64,000 nt of DNA. It comes from Manihot esculenta (lineage: Eukaryota > Streptophyta > Magnoliopsida > Malpighiales > Euphorbiaceae). The translations under genes and the position numbers were made by a program. Shown here one piece after another: positions 32,162 to 44,181 of this stretch. Every line of letters starts with the position of its first letter. The first letter of the stretch is position 1. The notes beneath the pieces were generated by a model, which searched no databases, was not told the DNA's origin, and saw only the letters and a list, made by a program, of their open reading frames with translations. Where the stretch lies: positions 6,938,058 to 7,002,057 of the forward strand of contig NC_035168.2 of NCBI RefSeq assembly GCF_001659605.2, given 5' to 3'.

Positions 32162-35100
32162 ATGAGGGGAACTCGTCGATCTGCACGATTGACTGGAGTG
32201 CCACCTGAGGATGAGGGCACGAGCGCCCGTCCTCCCACATTGCCTAGGGCAATGTCTTGTAGAGCCAACAGAGAAAGAGTGTCAAGGGACCCTAGAAGGT
32301 CTTTTGATGCTAGCAGAAGGGGGACTGATAGAGGAGGAAGTTCTTCAGATGTGAGGGAGGTTATGGAAGAGGATCAGAGGAGGGATGGGAACCTGGATGT
32401 GAGCATGCAGGAAGAAGGGACAGGGGAATCTCAGGGAGGCGTTCAGGCCTCGGGGTATGGTTTTCCACCCCACTATCCACCCTTCCCACAGGGTTCAGGG
32501 TATCCGATGGGAGGTACATCGGATTACTCTAGCTTTAACCCCTACCCTACCTACATGCCTTATCCACCTTTCTATCCACCTTACACACAGTACCCAGCTT
32601 ATCCACCCTCACCTTTCTATCCAAACCCGGCAAACCCCACCTCGGGGAATGCTGCACCTCCACCTCCACCACCTACAGAACCAGCAGCCCCAGTTACTCA
32701 ACCACCTAGACCTAGCTCAGCTGATGGGAGCAAGGTAAAGATGACAGATTACCTCAAGCTAGATGCTCCCAAATACAAGTCAGGGGATGACCCCTTTGAG
32801 TATCTGAGAGTGGTGAAGACAATAACTGATGAGCTAGGGGCAAGTGACAGCAGGGCCATTCAGATGGCAGGGTTCACCTTAAAGTGCAAGAAGGCACGGG
32901 AATGGTTTAAATGTTATGTGGACCCGAGACTAGACGGTATGACATGGGAAGAATTTGCGAATGAGTTCGCTGGATGGGCTTTTCCAGACAGTTCTAGAGA
33001 ACTGAAGATGATTGAGTTTGAGCAACTGAGGCAGTCAGAGCACATGGGTGTAGAGGAGTTCACAGATAAATTCTTGGAGCTATTGCCTTTTTCAGGGCAA
33101 GCTCTAGATACAGATACGAAGAAAGCCAAGAAATATGTTATGAAGCTGCATTCCAGGTACTCCTCGTTGGTTCAGTCAGCTGAGAGAGAAAGTTTCCACA
33201 CTGTGGTGGATATGGCTCGAAGAATGGAAGCAAGTGCTATAGTTGAGGGGTCAGTGAAGCAGTCAATGACCCAGCCTTCAGGGGTTAAGACCCCAGGCAG
33301 AGGAGGACCAGGTTTCTCTTCTCAGAGCTCAGGTAAGAAGAGGTGGGATAACACCACCAGGAAGTCGAAGAAGAATAAGTTTTGGAACAAGTTGAAATCC
33401 GGTCTGGGTTTTGGCGGTGGCTCGAGCTCAGGCTCAGATGGTACAGAATGCCAGAGATGTGGAAGACCACACAGGGGAGTGTGTCGAGCTGGGACTAACA
33501 CATGTTTTAGATGTGGACAGGAGGGACACATGGCTCGGGATTGTCCTAGAGCACCTTTTATGGGCCAGCCCCAGCAGACAGCTTCTGGTAGTGTGGCACA
33601 GCCAGCAGTTCCAGCCACGACTCAGGGCAGTGGCAGAGGTAGAGGGAGAGGGGCAGCCTCTTCTTCTGGTTCCCGAGGTGAAGGTCCATCAGCTCCAGCC
33701 AGGATCTTCACCATGACTCAGCAGGAGGCTAACACATCCAACACCGTGGTGTCAGGTAATCTCGTCATTGGGTGTTCTGATGTGTATGCATTAATGGACC
33801 CGAGTGCATCTCATTCATTTATTGCTCCGAGAGCCGTTGAGAGGTTGGGTCTGATAGTCTCTGGGTTAGAGTGTCCCCTATGGGTCAGTGGACCCAAGTG
33901 TGACCCGTCAATGGCAGTGTCAGTCTGCCAGTACAGTCCAGTTTTTATTGAGGGAAGATGCCTCTCCGCCGACCTTGTGGTTCTAGATTTGACAGACTTT
34001 GACGTCATTCTAGGGATGGATTGGCTATCTACCCATGGTGCTACCTTGGACTGCAGGGACAAGGTAGTCAGGTTCAGAGATCAGAACGGGTCAGAGGTCG
34101 TCTTCAGGGGAGACAAGAGGGGCACGCCTAGAGGTTTGATATCAGCTCTTCAGGCTCGTAGGTTGCTTAGGAAGGGATGTCAGGGGTACTTAGCTCATGT
34201 GAGAGAGCTAGACAGTCAGGTCAGGGAGCCGGCCTCGGTGCCAGTTGTCAGAGAGTTTCAGGATGTCTTTCCTGATGAGCTTCCAGGTTTACCACCTGCT
34301 AGGGAGATAGAGTTCGAAATAGAGTTGGTGCCTGGAACTAGACCGATCTCTATCCCTCCCTACAGGATGGCCCCAGCCGAGTTAAAGGAGTTGAAGGAAC
34401 AGTTGCAAGAGCTGGTAGAAAAGGGTTTCATCCGACAGAGTACCTCACCTTGGGGTGCTCCGGTCTTGTTTGTGAGAAAGAAGGATGGATCCCTTAGGCT
34501 TTGTATCGACTACAGACAGTTGAACAAAGTCACTACCAAGAATAGGTACCCTTTGCCAAGGATCGATGATCTATTCGACCAGTTAGCAGGAGCAGGTTGT
34601 TTCTCCAAAATAGATCTGAGATCGGGGTACCATCAGCTAAGGATCAGAGAAGAAGATGTGCCAAAGACAGCTTTCAGGACCAGATATGGGCATTTTGAGT
34701 TCCTTGTAATGCCGTTCGGGTTAACCAACGCCCCTGCAGCATTCATGGATCTCATGAACAGAGTGTTTAGCCAATACCTGGATCACTTCGTTATCGTCTT
34801 CATCGACGATATCTTAGTGTATTCCAAGAATGCAGAGGAGCATGCCCATCATCTGCGGTTGGTCTTGCAGACTTTGAGGGAACATGGCTTGTATGCCAAG
34901 TTCTCTAAATGTGAGTTCTGGCTGAGGAGCATTTCGTTCTTGGGGCATGTAGTATCAGAGAATGGGATTGAGGTGGACCCCAAGAAGACAGAAACTGTGG
35001 CTAACTGGCCTAGACCCACTTCAGTGACAGAGATTAGAAGTTTCTTGGGTTTGGCAGGTTACTATAGGAGGTTCGTTCAGAACTTCTCAGGGATAGCAGC

Positions 35101-36304
35101 TCCTCTGACCAGACTAACCAGGAAGAATCAGAAGTTTCTATGGACCGACCAGTGCGAAGAGAGTTTTGAAGAGCTTAAGAAGAAGTTGACTTCAGCACCA
35201 GTTTTAGCTCTGCCATCTAGTGAGGAGGACTTTACAGTCTTTTGTGATGCGTCCCGTGTGGGACTGGGTTGTGTACTGATGCAGAATGAGAGGGTGATTG
35301 CTTATGCTTCTAGGCAGCTGAAGAAGCATGAGTTGAATTACCCCACACACGACCTAGAGATGGCAGCAGTAATCTTTGCACTCAAGATGTGGAGGCACTA
35401 CCTCTATGGGGTAAAATGTGAGATCTTTACAGATCATAAAAGCCTGCAGTACATCCTGAGTCAAAGAGATCTGAATCTGAGACAGAGGAGATGGGTAGAG
35501 CTGCTGAGTGACTACGATTGTAAAATTCAGTATCATCCGGGTAAGGCGAATGTCGTGGCAGACGCCCTAAGCCGGAAGTCACTAGGCAGTTTATCCCACA
35601 TATCGGCAGAGAGGAGACCAGTGGTGAAGGAGTTTTACAAGCTTATTGAGGAAGGTCTACAGATGGAGTTGTCTGGTACAGGTGCCTTGGTGGCCCAGAT
35701 GAGAGTAGCACCCGTGTTTCTGGAGCAAGTGGCTCAGAAACAGCATGAGGACCCGGAGTTAGTGAAGATTGCCAGGACTGTTCAGTCAGGCAATGACAGT
35801 GAGTTCAGATTCGATAGCAAGGGGATCCTCCGCTATGGGAGTAGACTATGTGTACCAGATGACATAGGGCTAAAAGGAGACATTATGAGAGAGGCTCATA
35901 ATGCAAGATACAGCATTCACCCCGGAGCCACCAAGATGTATCAAGATCTAAAGAAGGTTTATTGGTGGCCAGCTATGAAGAAAGAAGTGGCACAGTTCGT
36001 GTCAGCCTGCGAAGTGTGTCAGAGGGTGAAGCTGGAACATCAGAAGCCGGCTGGAATGCTTAACCCGCTACCTATTCCAGAATGGAAATGGGAAAATATA
36101 GCTATGGACTTCGTAGTGGGGTTACCGGCAGCGTCCAACAGAGTGGACTCCATATGGGTGATCGTGGACAGACTCACCAAATCTGCTCACTTCATTCCTG
36201 TCAGGAGTGGCTACTCTGTGGACAAGTTGGCGCAGGTGTATGTGGACGAGATCGTCAGGTTGCATGGGGTTCCTGTTTCGATAGTGTCAGATAGAGGGCC
36301 CTAG
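32162..36304 (+). CDS. Tekay gag-pol polyprotein (gag, protease, RT, RNase H, integrase), ended early by a stop
   Basis: The start is [12 protein letters not shown] at 32162, conserved in the copy at 62937; an upstream in-frame Met at 32129 lies before the splice-like CAG. Order: Pro/Tyr-rich region (about residues 100-190); gag capsid-like domain (200-380); zinc knuckle [14 protein letters not shown] (about 450); protease near [11 protein letters not shown], where the usual D-x-G triad reads D-P-S; reverse transcriptase with FIDDILVYS; RNase H ([19 protein letters not shown]); integrase HHCC ([11 protein letters not shown]...CEVCQRVK) and first catalytic Asp (AMDFVVGLP), second Asp in SDRGP. 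TAG at 36302-36304 stands where CAG (Gln) is expected. The frame stays open beyond it to 37141. The stop removes the catalytic Glu and the chromodomain, so this copy is non-autonomous unless the stop is read through. Confidence 0.93.
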   Translation: MRGTRRSARLTGVPPEDEGTSARPPTLPRAMSCRANRERVSRDPRRSFDASRRGTDRGGSSSDVREVMEEDQRRDGNLDVSMQEEGTGESQGGVQASGYGFPPHYPPFPQGSGYPMGGTSDYSSFNPYPTYMPYPPFYPPYTQYPAYPPSPFYPNPANPTSGNAAPPPPPPTEPAAPVTQPPRPSSADGSKVKMTDYLKLDAPKYKSGDDPFEYLRVVKTITDELGASDSRAIQMAGFTLKCKKAREWFKCYVDPRLDGMTWEEFANEFAGWAFPDSSRELKMIEFEQLRQSEHMGVEEFTDKFLELLPFSGQALDTDTKKAKKYVMKLHSRYSSLVQSAERESFHTVVDMARRMEASAIVEGSVKQSMTQPSGVKTPGRGGPGFSSQSSGKKRWDNTTRKSKKNKFWNKLKSGLGFGGGSSSGSDGTECQRCGRPHRGVCRAGTNTCFRCGQEGHMARDCPRAPFMGQPQQTASGSVAQPAVPATTQGSGRGRGRGAASSSGSRGEGPSAPARIFTMTQQEANTSNTVVSGNLVIGCSDVYALMDPSASHSFIAPRAVERLGLIVSGLECPLWVSGPKCDPSMAVSVCQYSPVFIEGRCLSADLVVLDLTDFDVILGMDWLSTHGATLDCRDKVVRFRDQNGSEVVFRGDKRGTPRGLISALQARRLLRKGCQGYLAHVRELDSQVREPASVPVVREFQDVFPDELPGLPPAREIEFEIELVPGTRPISIPPYRMAPAELKELKEQLQELVEKGFIRQSTSPWGAPVLFVRKKDGSLRLCIDYRQLNKVTTKNRYPLPRIDDLFDQLAGAGCFSKIDLRSGYHQLRIREEDVPKTAFRTRYGHFEFLVMPFGLTNAPAAFMDLMNRVFSQYLDHFVIVFIDDILVYSKNAEEHAHHLRLVLQTLREHGLYAKFSKCEFWLRSISFLGHVVSENGIEVDPKKTETVANWPRPTSVTEIRSFLGLAGYYRRFVQNFSGIAAPLTRLTRKNQKFLWTDQCEESFEELKKKLTSAPVLALPSSEEDFTVFCDASRVGLGCVLMQNERVIAYASRQLKKHELNYPTHDLEMAAVIFALKMWRHYLYGVKCEIFTDHKSLQYILSQRDLNLRQRRWVELLSDYDCKIQYHPGKANVVADALSRKSLGSLSHISAERRPVVKEFYKLIEEGLQMELSGTGALVAQMRVAPVFLEQVAQKQHEDPELVKIARTVQSGNDSEFRFDSKGILRYGSRLCVPDDIGLKGDIMREAHNARYSIHPGATKMYQDLKKVYWWPAMKKEVAQFVSACEVCQRVKLEHQKPAGMLNPLPIPEWKWENIAMDFVVGLPAASNRVDSIWVIVDRLTKSAHFIPVRSGYSVDKLAQVYVDEIVRLHGVPVSIVSDRGP

Positions 36305-37141
36305 TTCACCTCCAGGTTTTGGCGGAGTCTGCAGAGTGCCATGGGTACCAAGTTGGATTTCAGTACTGCCTTCCACCCCCAGACTGATGGACAGTCAGAA
36401 AGGACCATCCAGACTATCGAGGATATGCTCAGAATGTGTGTGCTGGACTTTGGCGGTTCTTGGAGACAGCATCTACCTTTGGTGGAGTTTGCCTACAACA
36501 ACAGCCATCATGCTAGCATCGGGATGGCTCCATATGAAGCTTTGTACGGAAGGAAGTGCAGATCACCTGTTTGCTGGGAGGAAGTTGGAGAAAAGGCCTT
36601 AGCAGGGCCTGAGCTAGTAGAGATCACCAGCAGGGTGGTACCCACAATCAGAGAGAGAATCAAGACTGCTCAGAGCAGACAGAAGAGCTATGCAGACGTC
36701 CGCAGGAGACAGTTAGAGTTTCAGGAGGGGGATCTGGTATTGCTCAAGGTGTCTCCTATGAAGGGAGTGGTTCGCTTCGGGAAGAAAGGTAAACTAGCCC
36801 CACGATACATCGGACCCTTTGAAATCTTGCAAAAGATTGGGAATGTGGCGTACAAGCTGGATTTACCTGCTTCAATGGAAAGAATCCATCCGGTTTTCCA
36901 TGTTTCTATGTTAAGAAAGTTTGTGTCGGATCCGAGCAAGGTTCTTAGTGAGCCTGATGTGGAGGTCCAAGAGGATCTCACCTATGTTGAGCAGCCAGTA
37001 CGGATCATAGACACCCAGATCAGAAAGTTAAGAAACAAGGAAATCCCAATGGTGAAAGTCCTGTGGAACCACCACAACTTGGAAGAATGCACTTGGGAGA
37101 CACGGGAGTCTATGCTCCAGCAGTACCCTCATCTCTTTTAA
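36305..37141 (+). pseudogene. Tekay integrase C-terminal part and chromodomain, downstream of the stop
   Basis: Same frame as the preceding ORF and open to TAA at 37139-37141. It has [20 protein letters not shown] (the catalytic Glu of DD35E in QSERT), [20 protein letters not shown], the GPY/F module ([12 protein letters not shown]), [15 protein letters not shown], and the chromodomain-like end [20 protein letters not shown] to the C-terminus. In chromoviruses the chromodomain steers integration to particular chromatin. Met codons inside (36341) could start a peptide, but this is most simply the separated 3' part of one polyprotein. Confidence 0.9.
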
Positions 37142-37239
37142 GGTTAGATCTCTTTGTGTTTACGTGCTTTGTATGTATGTTATGTTTTATGCCATGCTAT
37201 GTGTGCTAGTTGAGGAACATTCGGGGACGAATGTTCTTA

Positions 37240-37251
37240 AGGGGGGGAGAA
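37240..37251 (+). other. Polypurine tract of the Tekay element
   Basis: AGGGGGGGAGAA immediately before the 3' LTR start TGTAATACCC at 37252. Primes plus-strand DNA synthesis in LTR elements. Confidence 0.85.
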
Positions 37252-39530
37252 TGTAATACCCGGCTAGACTCCGGTATCAGAATTCCTACCGTCCGGTAGA
37301 ATCCCAGATGTCGGAAACCTCTAGAAGGGTAAAAGTATGTTTTTATGATATGTTTTCATGTTTTTAATAATTTTAAGTATGTTTTTAAATGAGTTTTTGC
37401 ATGAAAAGTCTTTGGAGGAAGACCCAGGTTCGGCCGCCGAAAGTCAAGTTCGGCCGCCGAACATACATGCGTTTTGGAGGCACGTTAGGCCCCCGAAAGC
37501 ATGAGCGAGGGAAGTTCAGGTTCGGCCGCCGAAAGTCAAGTTCGGCCGCCGAACATGGCATGCATGCGGAGGCAAGTTCGGCCCCCGAACGTGGTCTGGC
37601 CAGCCACTATAAAAGGGGCACTTAGCCGAAATGGGCGAGCTTTCTCCCATTTTCGGCCACAGCTAGCTTCCGACCTCCCTCTTCCAAATCTAGTGTTTTT
37701 CCTTCAAATCCCCACCATTTTTCTTGAGTTTTAAGCTTGCATTGAAGGTTTTGAACTTTTGAAACGAGTTTTGGAGCTTTGGGAACTCAGGAGCTCATTT
37801 TCGTGGATCTCCAAGTTTAGGTCGTCTCCCTCTCGATCTTCAAGAGGTAAGAGCCGATCTTAAGCTCAATGCATGTTTTAAGTAAGTTTTAAGTGATTTT
37901 ATGGGGTAGAATGGCATGTATAGGGTTGTATGAGTTTTTAAGCAAATGTTAGGTTTTATGGGATTTTTGAACAATGTGGCATGTTTGAGTATGTTTGAAG
38001 TGTTGTAGTTGGGGTATATGTTTGTTTGAGGCCCCTAGGAGCTTGTATGCATGTTTTTGGTTGAGTTTATGCATGATTTGAGCTTGAGAGGCGAAATGTG
38101 CTGAAGGGAGCTGAGTTTCTGCCATTCGGGAGAAACTCAGGTTCGGCCGCCGAAGGGACTTTCGGCCGCCGAACCCCCTTGTGGAGGCAGGCCTTTCGGC
38201 TGCCGAAGGTGCCGCCGAACGTGCATGAGTTTCGTCTCTGTCCGGGAGTTTCGGCCGCCGAAGGTGCCGCCGAACCTGCCTGACTTTCGGCTCTGGAGGG
38301 ACTTTAGGCCGCCGAACCTGCCGCCGAAAGTGCCCTGTTCAGCCATTTCTTGCATGTTTGTATGTGATGTTTTCATGATGTTATAGGGGGTTTTTGGGGA
38401 GTATATTAGAGTTATGTTTATGTATGTTTGGTCCCTCATTGGAGTCCACCTGTGTAGGTTCGGACCCGAGGAACCGAGGACCCCAGCAGTGAGCCAGCTG
38501 CTACAGAGTTTATCAGAGCTAGCCAGAGGTGAGTGGAATAAACTCTAAGTTTTAAAAATAAATGAAATATGAATTTTGAGCATGATCCATGCATCATGAA
38601 TGCCATGAGATATAGTAGGTTGCTTGCATTAGTATTCACGAATATGTTGCATTGCATTTATGATGTTGATGTGGATTGGTTATTGGATGACCCTTTAGTC
38701 CTCATATGATATGATGATGCTACGGCATGAGATATGGTATGGAAGTCCAGGTTGTACCCATTCTACGTCCCTGGCACGATGTAAGAGGAAGTCCAGGTTG
38801 TACCCATTCTACGTCCCTGGCACAGTTGGACTGTATGATATGTTATGTTAAGAGAAAGACCGGTTGTACCCATTCTACGTCCCGGCACAGTTGGACTATG
38901 TAGAGGACTATTGGTGACAATACCATCCGAGATGTGATTAGTTGTGGTGTGTTGCATTACATAATGGCATGAAATTTTAATGTATGTTTTCACTATTCTG
39001 CTCACTGGGCTTTGTAGCTCACCCCTCTCCCCTAACCCCAGATGTGCAGGTACAGGGTAGACCAGGAGGTTAGCCAGAGATATGAAGAGTGTATGTAATA
39101 GTTAGTTTGTGGACATGACAGTTGTATTATGATGTAATGTAAGAGATTTCAGTATATTATAGTTATGTTATGTGAAATGATATTGAGGATTAGATATTGT
39201 GCATGACATTATGTATTGAGGTATCCCTTTTATTACATGATCAAAATGTTTTATAATGTCATAGAGTCAACTCATCTCATGATGTATTTGCCCTTTGAGG
39301 CATTGTTGAGGTCCCACAGAGGGATCATAAATATGATTATGACTATGTACAGTATATGTTCAGGTTGAGTTGGATGTTTGAAAGAAAAGTTTTAAATTTT
39401 TATGCATGTTGTTGATCATGTATGGGATTATACAGGTTTACAGGTTATGTCAGGCTTGCTACGGGTCCCGGCGGCCTTAAGTCGACCCGGATCCTAGCGC
39501 CGGTAGCGGTCCGATTTCCGGGTCGTTACA
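37252..39530 (+). repeat. 3' LTR of the Tekay element
   Basis: 2279 bases, offset 7644 from the 5' LTR almost throughout. Differences seen by eye include G/A at 37279, G/A at 37299, T/C near 37450, a missing T near 38976 and C/T near 39267. It is followed directly by the target duplication CTAAC. Confidence 0.95.
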
Positions 39531-39808
39531 CTAACGGAACGGAATATGCAATCCGTTAGTGAAGCCCGTGTTAAATTTCTATTTCAATACTAACGGACAT
39601 TTGATCCGTTAGTGACAGCAACGGACATCTTCGTTGTTAATCCATTAGTGATACTAATGGACTTAAAATCCGTTGATGAATAATTTATCAACGATATTTT
39701 TTACAACGGATTGAATCCGTCACTGACCGTTAGTAAAATATATTACTAACGGAATATCTTTGTTTATTAACGGAAATTTCCGTTATTATTATTAAAAATT
39801 CTTAATTG
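39531..39808 (+). mobile_element. CACTA transposon, right part
   Basis: Dense TCCGTTAGT/ACTAACGGA motifs up to about 39790, then AAATTCTT, which is the inverse complement of the left end's AAGAATTT. The last bases (AATTG instead of GTAGTG) are eroded. LINE ORF1 sequence resumes after it, which fixes the boundary to within a few bases. Confidence 0.75.
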
Positions 39809-40450
39809 AAACCGAATTGATAATTTCTGCATTGACTTCAAGTCCATCCTAAGTCTAGGCTTCAATGGCATCAACACCATCCTCTATCAAAAGTATAAGG
39901 ACCATTCTTCAACACCAAAGCCCTTCTCTCTTCTGAATCAAAGTTAAACAAAAAGATATGTGCCTTAACTAGGTGAACAAAGATGAAGCCATACATTTTC
40001 TATTTACTCATGCAGATTTTTAGATCCCTTAAAATCTAGGTTTTAACCTAGACTCTTCTAATCGAGGCATTCTTCCACTGATGAATTTTTAGTTGTAGCT
40101 CATTCGTATAGAACTTCACCAATTTTTTTTCATTTGTCACCATTAGAGGCATAAAAATTAGCTCATACATTGGGCCTTTGATCTATTCCTTGCAACCATA
40201 TCAGCCAAACTCTTGTCCCTTTGTATGGCTATCAATTCCTTCACCATTCTTTTCATCCAGACTCTTATCACTAACCATAACTTTCTCATCATCTTCTCTT
40301 CCTTCCTAATCATTCATCACACACAATCCTTCCTAATTATTAACATTTTCACTGCAATCACCTTCTCTTGGCCTAGTTGATGCAAATTGTTGGTGACTTA
40401 TGATTCTTCCTCCTCTTTTCAGAAACAGTGTACGGTAGTACGTTAGCTTT
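39809..40450 (-). pseudogene. LINE ORF1 N-terminal half, degenerate
   Basis: On the - strand it reads, in broken frames, a Lys-rich start (KRMVKELIAIQRDKSLADMV), then a VNRKCMASSLFT and RHISFCLTLIQKREGLW-like series typical of the DUF4283 domain of plant LINE ORF1p. It joins in order to 27471-28060 across the CACTA insertion. The upstream end of the LINE is uncertain. Confidence 0.6.
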
Positions 40451-41717
40451 TCAAGTTCAATTTGCATCGAGGGAAAAATCACTACCCGTATGAACCTTCT
40501 TGAATATGATAGTATAGGATGGTAGATGCAACTGCTTTCTTATATTTGCAATTAATGTGAAATTACCCTTTTATTTTGATCGTCTAAAAATAATATAAGA
40601 ATTTAATATTTTTATAAAACATTTAAAAATTTAAATTATCAGATTTAAGTTAATATCTAAATTAAAATTATTATCAATTAAAGAATATAATCATTCTAAT
40701 GTTGAATCAGTATTTGACTTAAGTCCTTCAAATGGTAATTGAAATATTAGGTTTTGGAAAATGATGAATATTTTTTCTTAAAAGAAAAAAGAAAGAAAAA
40801 GAAGAAGAGTACAGCGTAGGGAATGTCTTGGCTTGCTTTCAAGGTATTCATGAATATTTCGTTGTAATTAATTAGTAACGGCTTTTTATGGAATTTGGTA
40901 ACTAAAAATGCTCGAACACTATTGCCAACTCAGCCTTGAAAAAGAGTCACGACAGAGAAGACTCTTGCAAGGTTTAACTGCGAGATGCGAGATTTGAATT
41001 TTAAACCCTAGATCTTTTTGTTGCTTGAAAAAATTATACTTGAATTCAATCGTGTACAATGGCGATTGGTATGAAAATCAATTAAAGTACTATGTACTCG
41101 TATATCAAGTCCTAAGGTGAAATACCCAAAACTGAACATAACGTATACCTCAATGAAGCATATCTTTTTTATTTTGGATCTGGAAGAGGAAGGAGAGCGA
41201 AAGCATCAATCTCCATCTCATGATTCCGGCAATTACAAGCAAAACCAAGGTTTTAAAAGCATTAATTGAGAAAGAAAACCTATTTTTCAACAGCTTGAGC
41301 ATAAAGTCATGAAAAGGGAGGATAGGGAGTTGAACACAGGAGAGTAATAAATTTGAGAAAAAATAGAAATAGCAATTTGATCTTTTCACAATAACAGCAA
41401 ATAGTGAGAAATGGAAGGGCAAACTAGAAGGATGTAGTAATAAATTTCTCGAAGTGGGAAACTAATAAATAACAGCGACGCCCAAAGACTTTAACAGTAA
41501 TTGACCCTATCAATATATCAAGGTCGGTCTTAACATCAGCCATCAAAAAGGTAAAATATTAACACCAATCAGAAACTGCTCAAAAAGTATAAATTAGGTC
41601 AAAACATCATACAACCATCCAATTTATAGAAGACAAAGTATTAAGTTATAACTACAAACGCAACAACTTAGAAAACATAGAAGTGCGTAAATAGCACAAA
41701 ACCTATCTCTATGTTTC
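40451..41717. other. Intergenic, no gene seen
   Basis: AT-rich. The part next to 41718 should be the 3' UTR of BTF3. The 90-codon - strand ORF 41150-41422 is hydrophobic, lacks family features and is probably chance. Confidence 0.5.
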
Positions 41718-44181
41718 CTAAGTAGCAGCAGAATTACCCTCCTCTGCAGCAGCTTCAAATGTCTCCCCAGCCACAAGCTCTGGAACCTCATCATCATCAT
41801 CAGCCTCTTGCGCTGCAGTTGCCGTAGCACCAGCATTCGGTGCCTGCTTCTGGATCTGCTCTGCCAACTTCTTCAGGTTGTCCAAATTATCAGGACCTAC
41901 AGATCAACAGTTAATTAAAATCCAATTAGTAGAAGAAAGAAAAAGGTTCCAAAGATGAAAAAAAAGATACTGTGTAATAAAAACTGGAATGTTCATACCT
42001 AAATGGCTGAGAACTTGAGGGAGAATATCTTGCAATTCTGAACAAGCAGGAATTAAGTACTCATCAGATCTCAAGCAATGTAAGCTCAATTGTACACAAA
42101 ATTGGAAAAGAAGAATGTTTAAAAGACCTAAGGAATTCAAAAATTCTAGTCTAAATTTCATAATGGCTAATAGGGACATCATAAGCATTTAGATTACGCG
42201 TCTACTCATTGTATGCTTAAATTATTAAATGGGTCTGTTATATGGCTTACTAGTTAGATTGCTGTATGCTTGTTGCTGGAAATTTCTTATGAAGCCCGAT
42301 TCATCCATTCATCCCTTTTTTTTTCTTTCTTGATAATTTATCAATCTAATGCAAAGAAAGTTATTGTACAAGTAGCTTAGAATCAATTAACTTACACTAC
42401 TTCTTTTTAAATAAGTTAGAGTCTGAAGTAGATTCCAAAATAAGGCCCAAATGTGAAGCCCAAAAAAGCCCAAACTGAGTGAATCAAACCAAACTGACCT
42501 GAATCAGCTTGGTTCAATTCAATTGCTTCAGTTGATTTATGCTTTAAAATTTGCATTTATTTCGGTTTGACCAATTCAATTTGAATTGAACCGGATAAAT
42601 TCTCACCCTTAAATTCAACCGAACCAGTTCATTCATATTGATTCATCCAATTTACTATTGGTTCTTCTAATTCGGTCATGATTCAGGTAAATTTGTTATT
42701 CACCTTTTAAATTGGTATCACTAGAATTACTATTGAACCAAATTGTAAAAGTTGTAAGATTCCAACATAAATATATTCATCCCACAGATTAGAATCATTA
42801 GGATGGAGAACCGAATCGAGTTGAGAACTGTGAGATTCTAAATACAGTGCCTGGGTAACTTTTAACAGCTATGAAACAAAGAATTCTAAGGTTAGGATCT
42901 TTAAACTTTTCTAGTATTTCAGAAGCAATTTTATGAGAGTTCCATAATTTATTTTTGTTTCTTCAAATGCGTATGAACTTATTAATCAATTAATATTTGT
43001 CTAAACTTTTTTCCTATATATTGTTTGTGACATCACTATGATGCAAATATTCAAATATACAATATTCATAAAAAGTCAACCCCTGTCCATCTAGTTTTGA
43101 TTCTTAATCATGCCATTGACAACCCCTAAAGTGTGAAACTCATTATCCTTCCATTTGCCACTAATTCTATAGCTCTTAAATCCTTACAAACTCCTTTACT
43201 CAAAATTTTCTGATATTTGATATTTCCCTTAATAGTATCTCACCTACTATTATGCTATTAAAACAACTCAATACCACTTAGAAATCATTTTCTATGCATC
43301 ACCTTTGATAACATTCCTATTATAATTTATATTCCTTCATATTGGCCTTTGCAGTCGAATCAAAGAATAACACTGCTAACCTTCTTAGCCTCAAGGGCAG
43401 GCCACAACCACAAGCATGTCTTGGAAAAACCAAATCATAGCAAATTCAACTAAAGGAAATAAAAATCATGTAATGCCTACAGGTGATGCAAGTATTTAGA
43501 GCCATACTCTTAGTCTGTGGAGAGCCGCTGACAACCCATGTATTGGCAGCAATGGATGCTTGAACTGAAATGAAAATTTAAAAGTTTACAAAGAGCATCA
43601 TGAAAGTTGTGAATAAATCAATCCATGAGCAGCAGGCTTCACCTTTGGGATTTACAAACTGGATAACTATGTCATCCTTGAATATGTTGACTTCCTCAAT
43701 TGCAGGAATGGCATTGACTCCTATTCTCTTCAATGTGCTCTGAAGCCTTTTATCATCCATGGTTGTAGTCTTGTGTACAGCCTTCTTCTTTCTGTAGTAA
43801 GAAGAAAATAATGAGAAAATTTGCAACCAAGTGCTCCCAGAAACTCAATTCGGTCAGAGCCAACCGATCCATAATAACAATTAAACGACACCCAAATGGT
43901 AAAATTAATGTGACAGAAGTTCAGAAGCAGCCAAACAGAAATCCAATACAAGGAAACCACTCATTATCACATTCATCTCAATAGTCTCATAGAAGGACAT
44001 CTTCCCTCGATGAAATTTTACAGCTATTAGCTTTCTTTTTTGTTTAAGCTACTTGATATTGCATACTTAATGAGATAAATTCTACTGAGAACTCTAAAAG
44101 TTAGAATTCCGACCTTCTCATGCTGCCCTTTCCACCAGTGCGAACGGCACCTGCCATCTTCATAAGTCTCTCCCTGTTCAT
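41718..44181 (-). CDS. BTF3: BTF3 / nascent polypeptide-associated complex subunit beta
   Basis: The beta subunit of NAC, which binds ribosomes near the peptide exit and shields new chains; it is also described as a transcription factor BTF3 homologue. Five coding exons on the - strand, all GT-AG and in phase: 44114-44181, 43643-43791, 43508-43564, 41999-42037, 41718-41896. Total 492 bases, 163 residues, the family's usual size. The start [20 protein letters not shown] is the conserved NAC-beta N-terminus and includes the basic ribosome-binding region [10 protein letters not shown]. The NAC domain runs through [45 protein letters not shown] and [20 protein letters not shown]. An acidic tail ends the protein ([20 protein letters not shown]). 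The ATG follows directly after an acceptor-like TTTATGCAG, so there is probably a 5' UTR intron. No lesions. Confidence 0.95.

Larger units (their letters stand above)
29608..39530 (+). mobile_element. Tekay/Del chromovirus LTR retrotransposon, 9.9 kb, young
   Basis: Ends TGTAATACCC...GTTACA; flanked on both sides by CTAAC (29603-29607 and 39531-39535), the 5-bp target duplication. LTRs 29608-31887 (2280) and 37252-39530 (2279); PBS at 31891; gag-pol 32162-37141; purine tract 37240-37251. The two LTRs differ at about a dozen sites by eye (near 0.5%), so insertion is recent. It landed in a CACTA subterminal repeat, which explains why the target is CTAAC. Confidence 0.97.
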
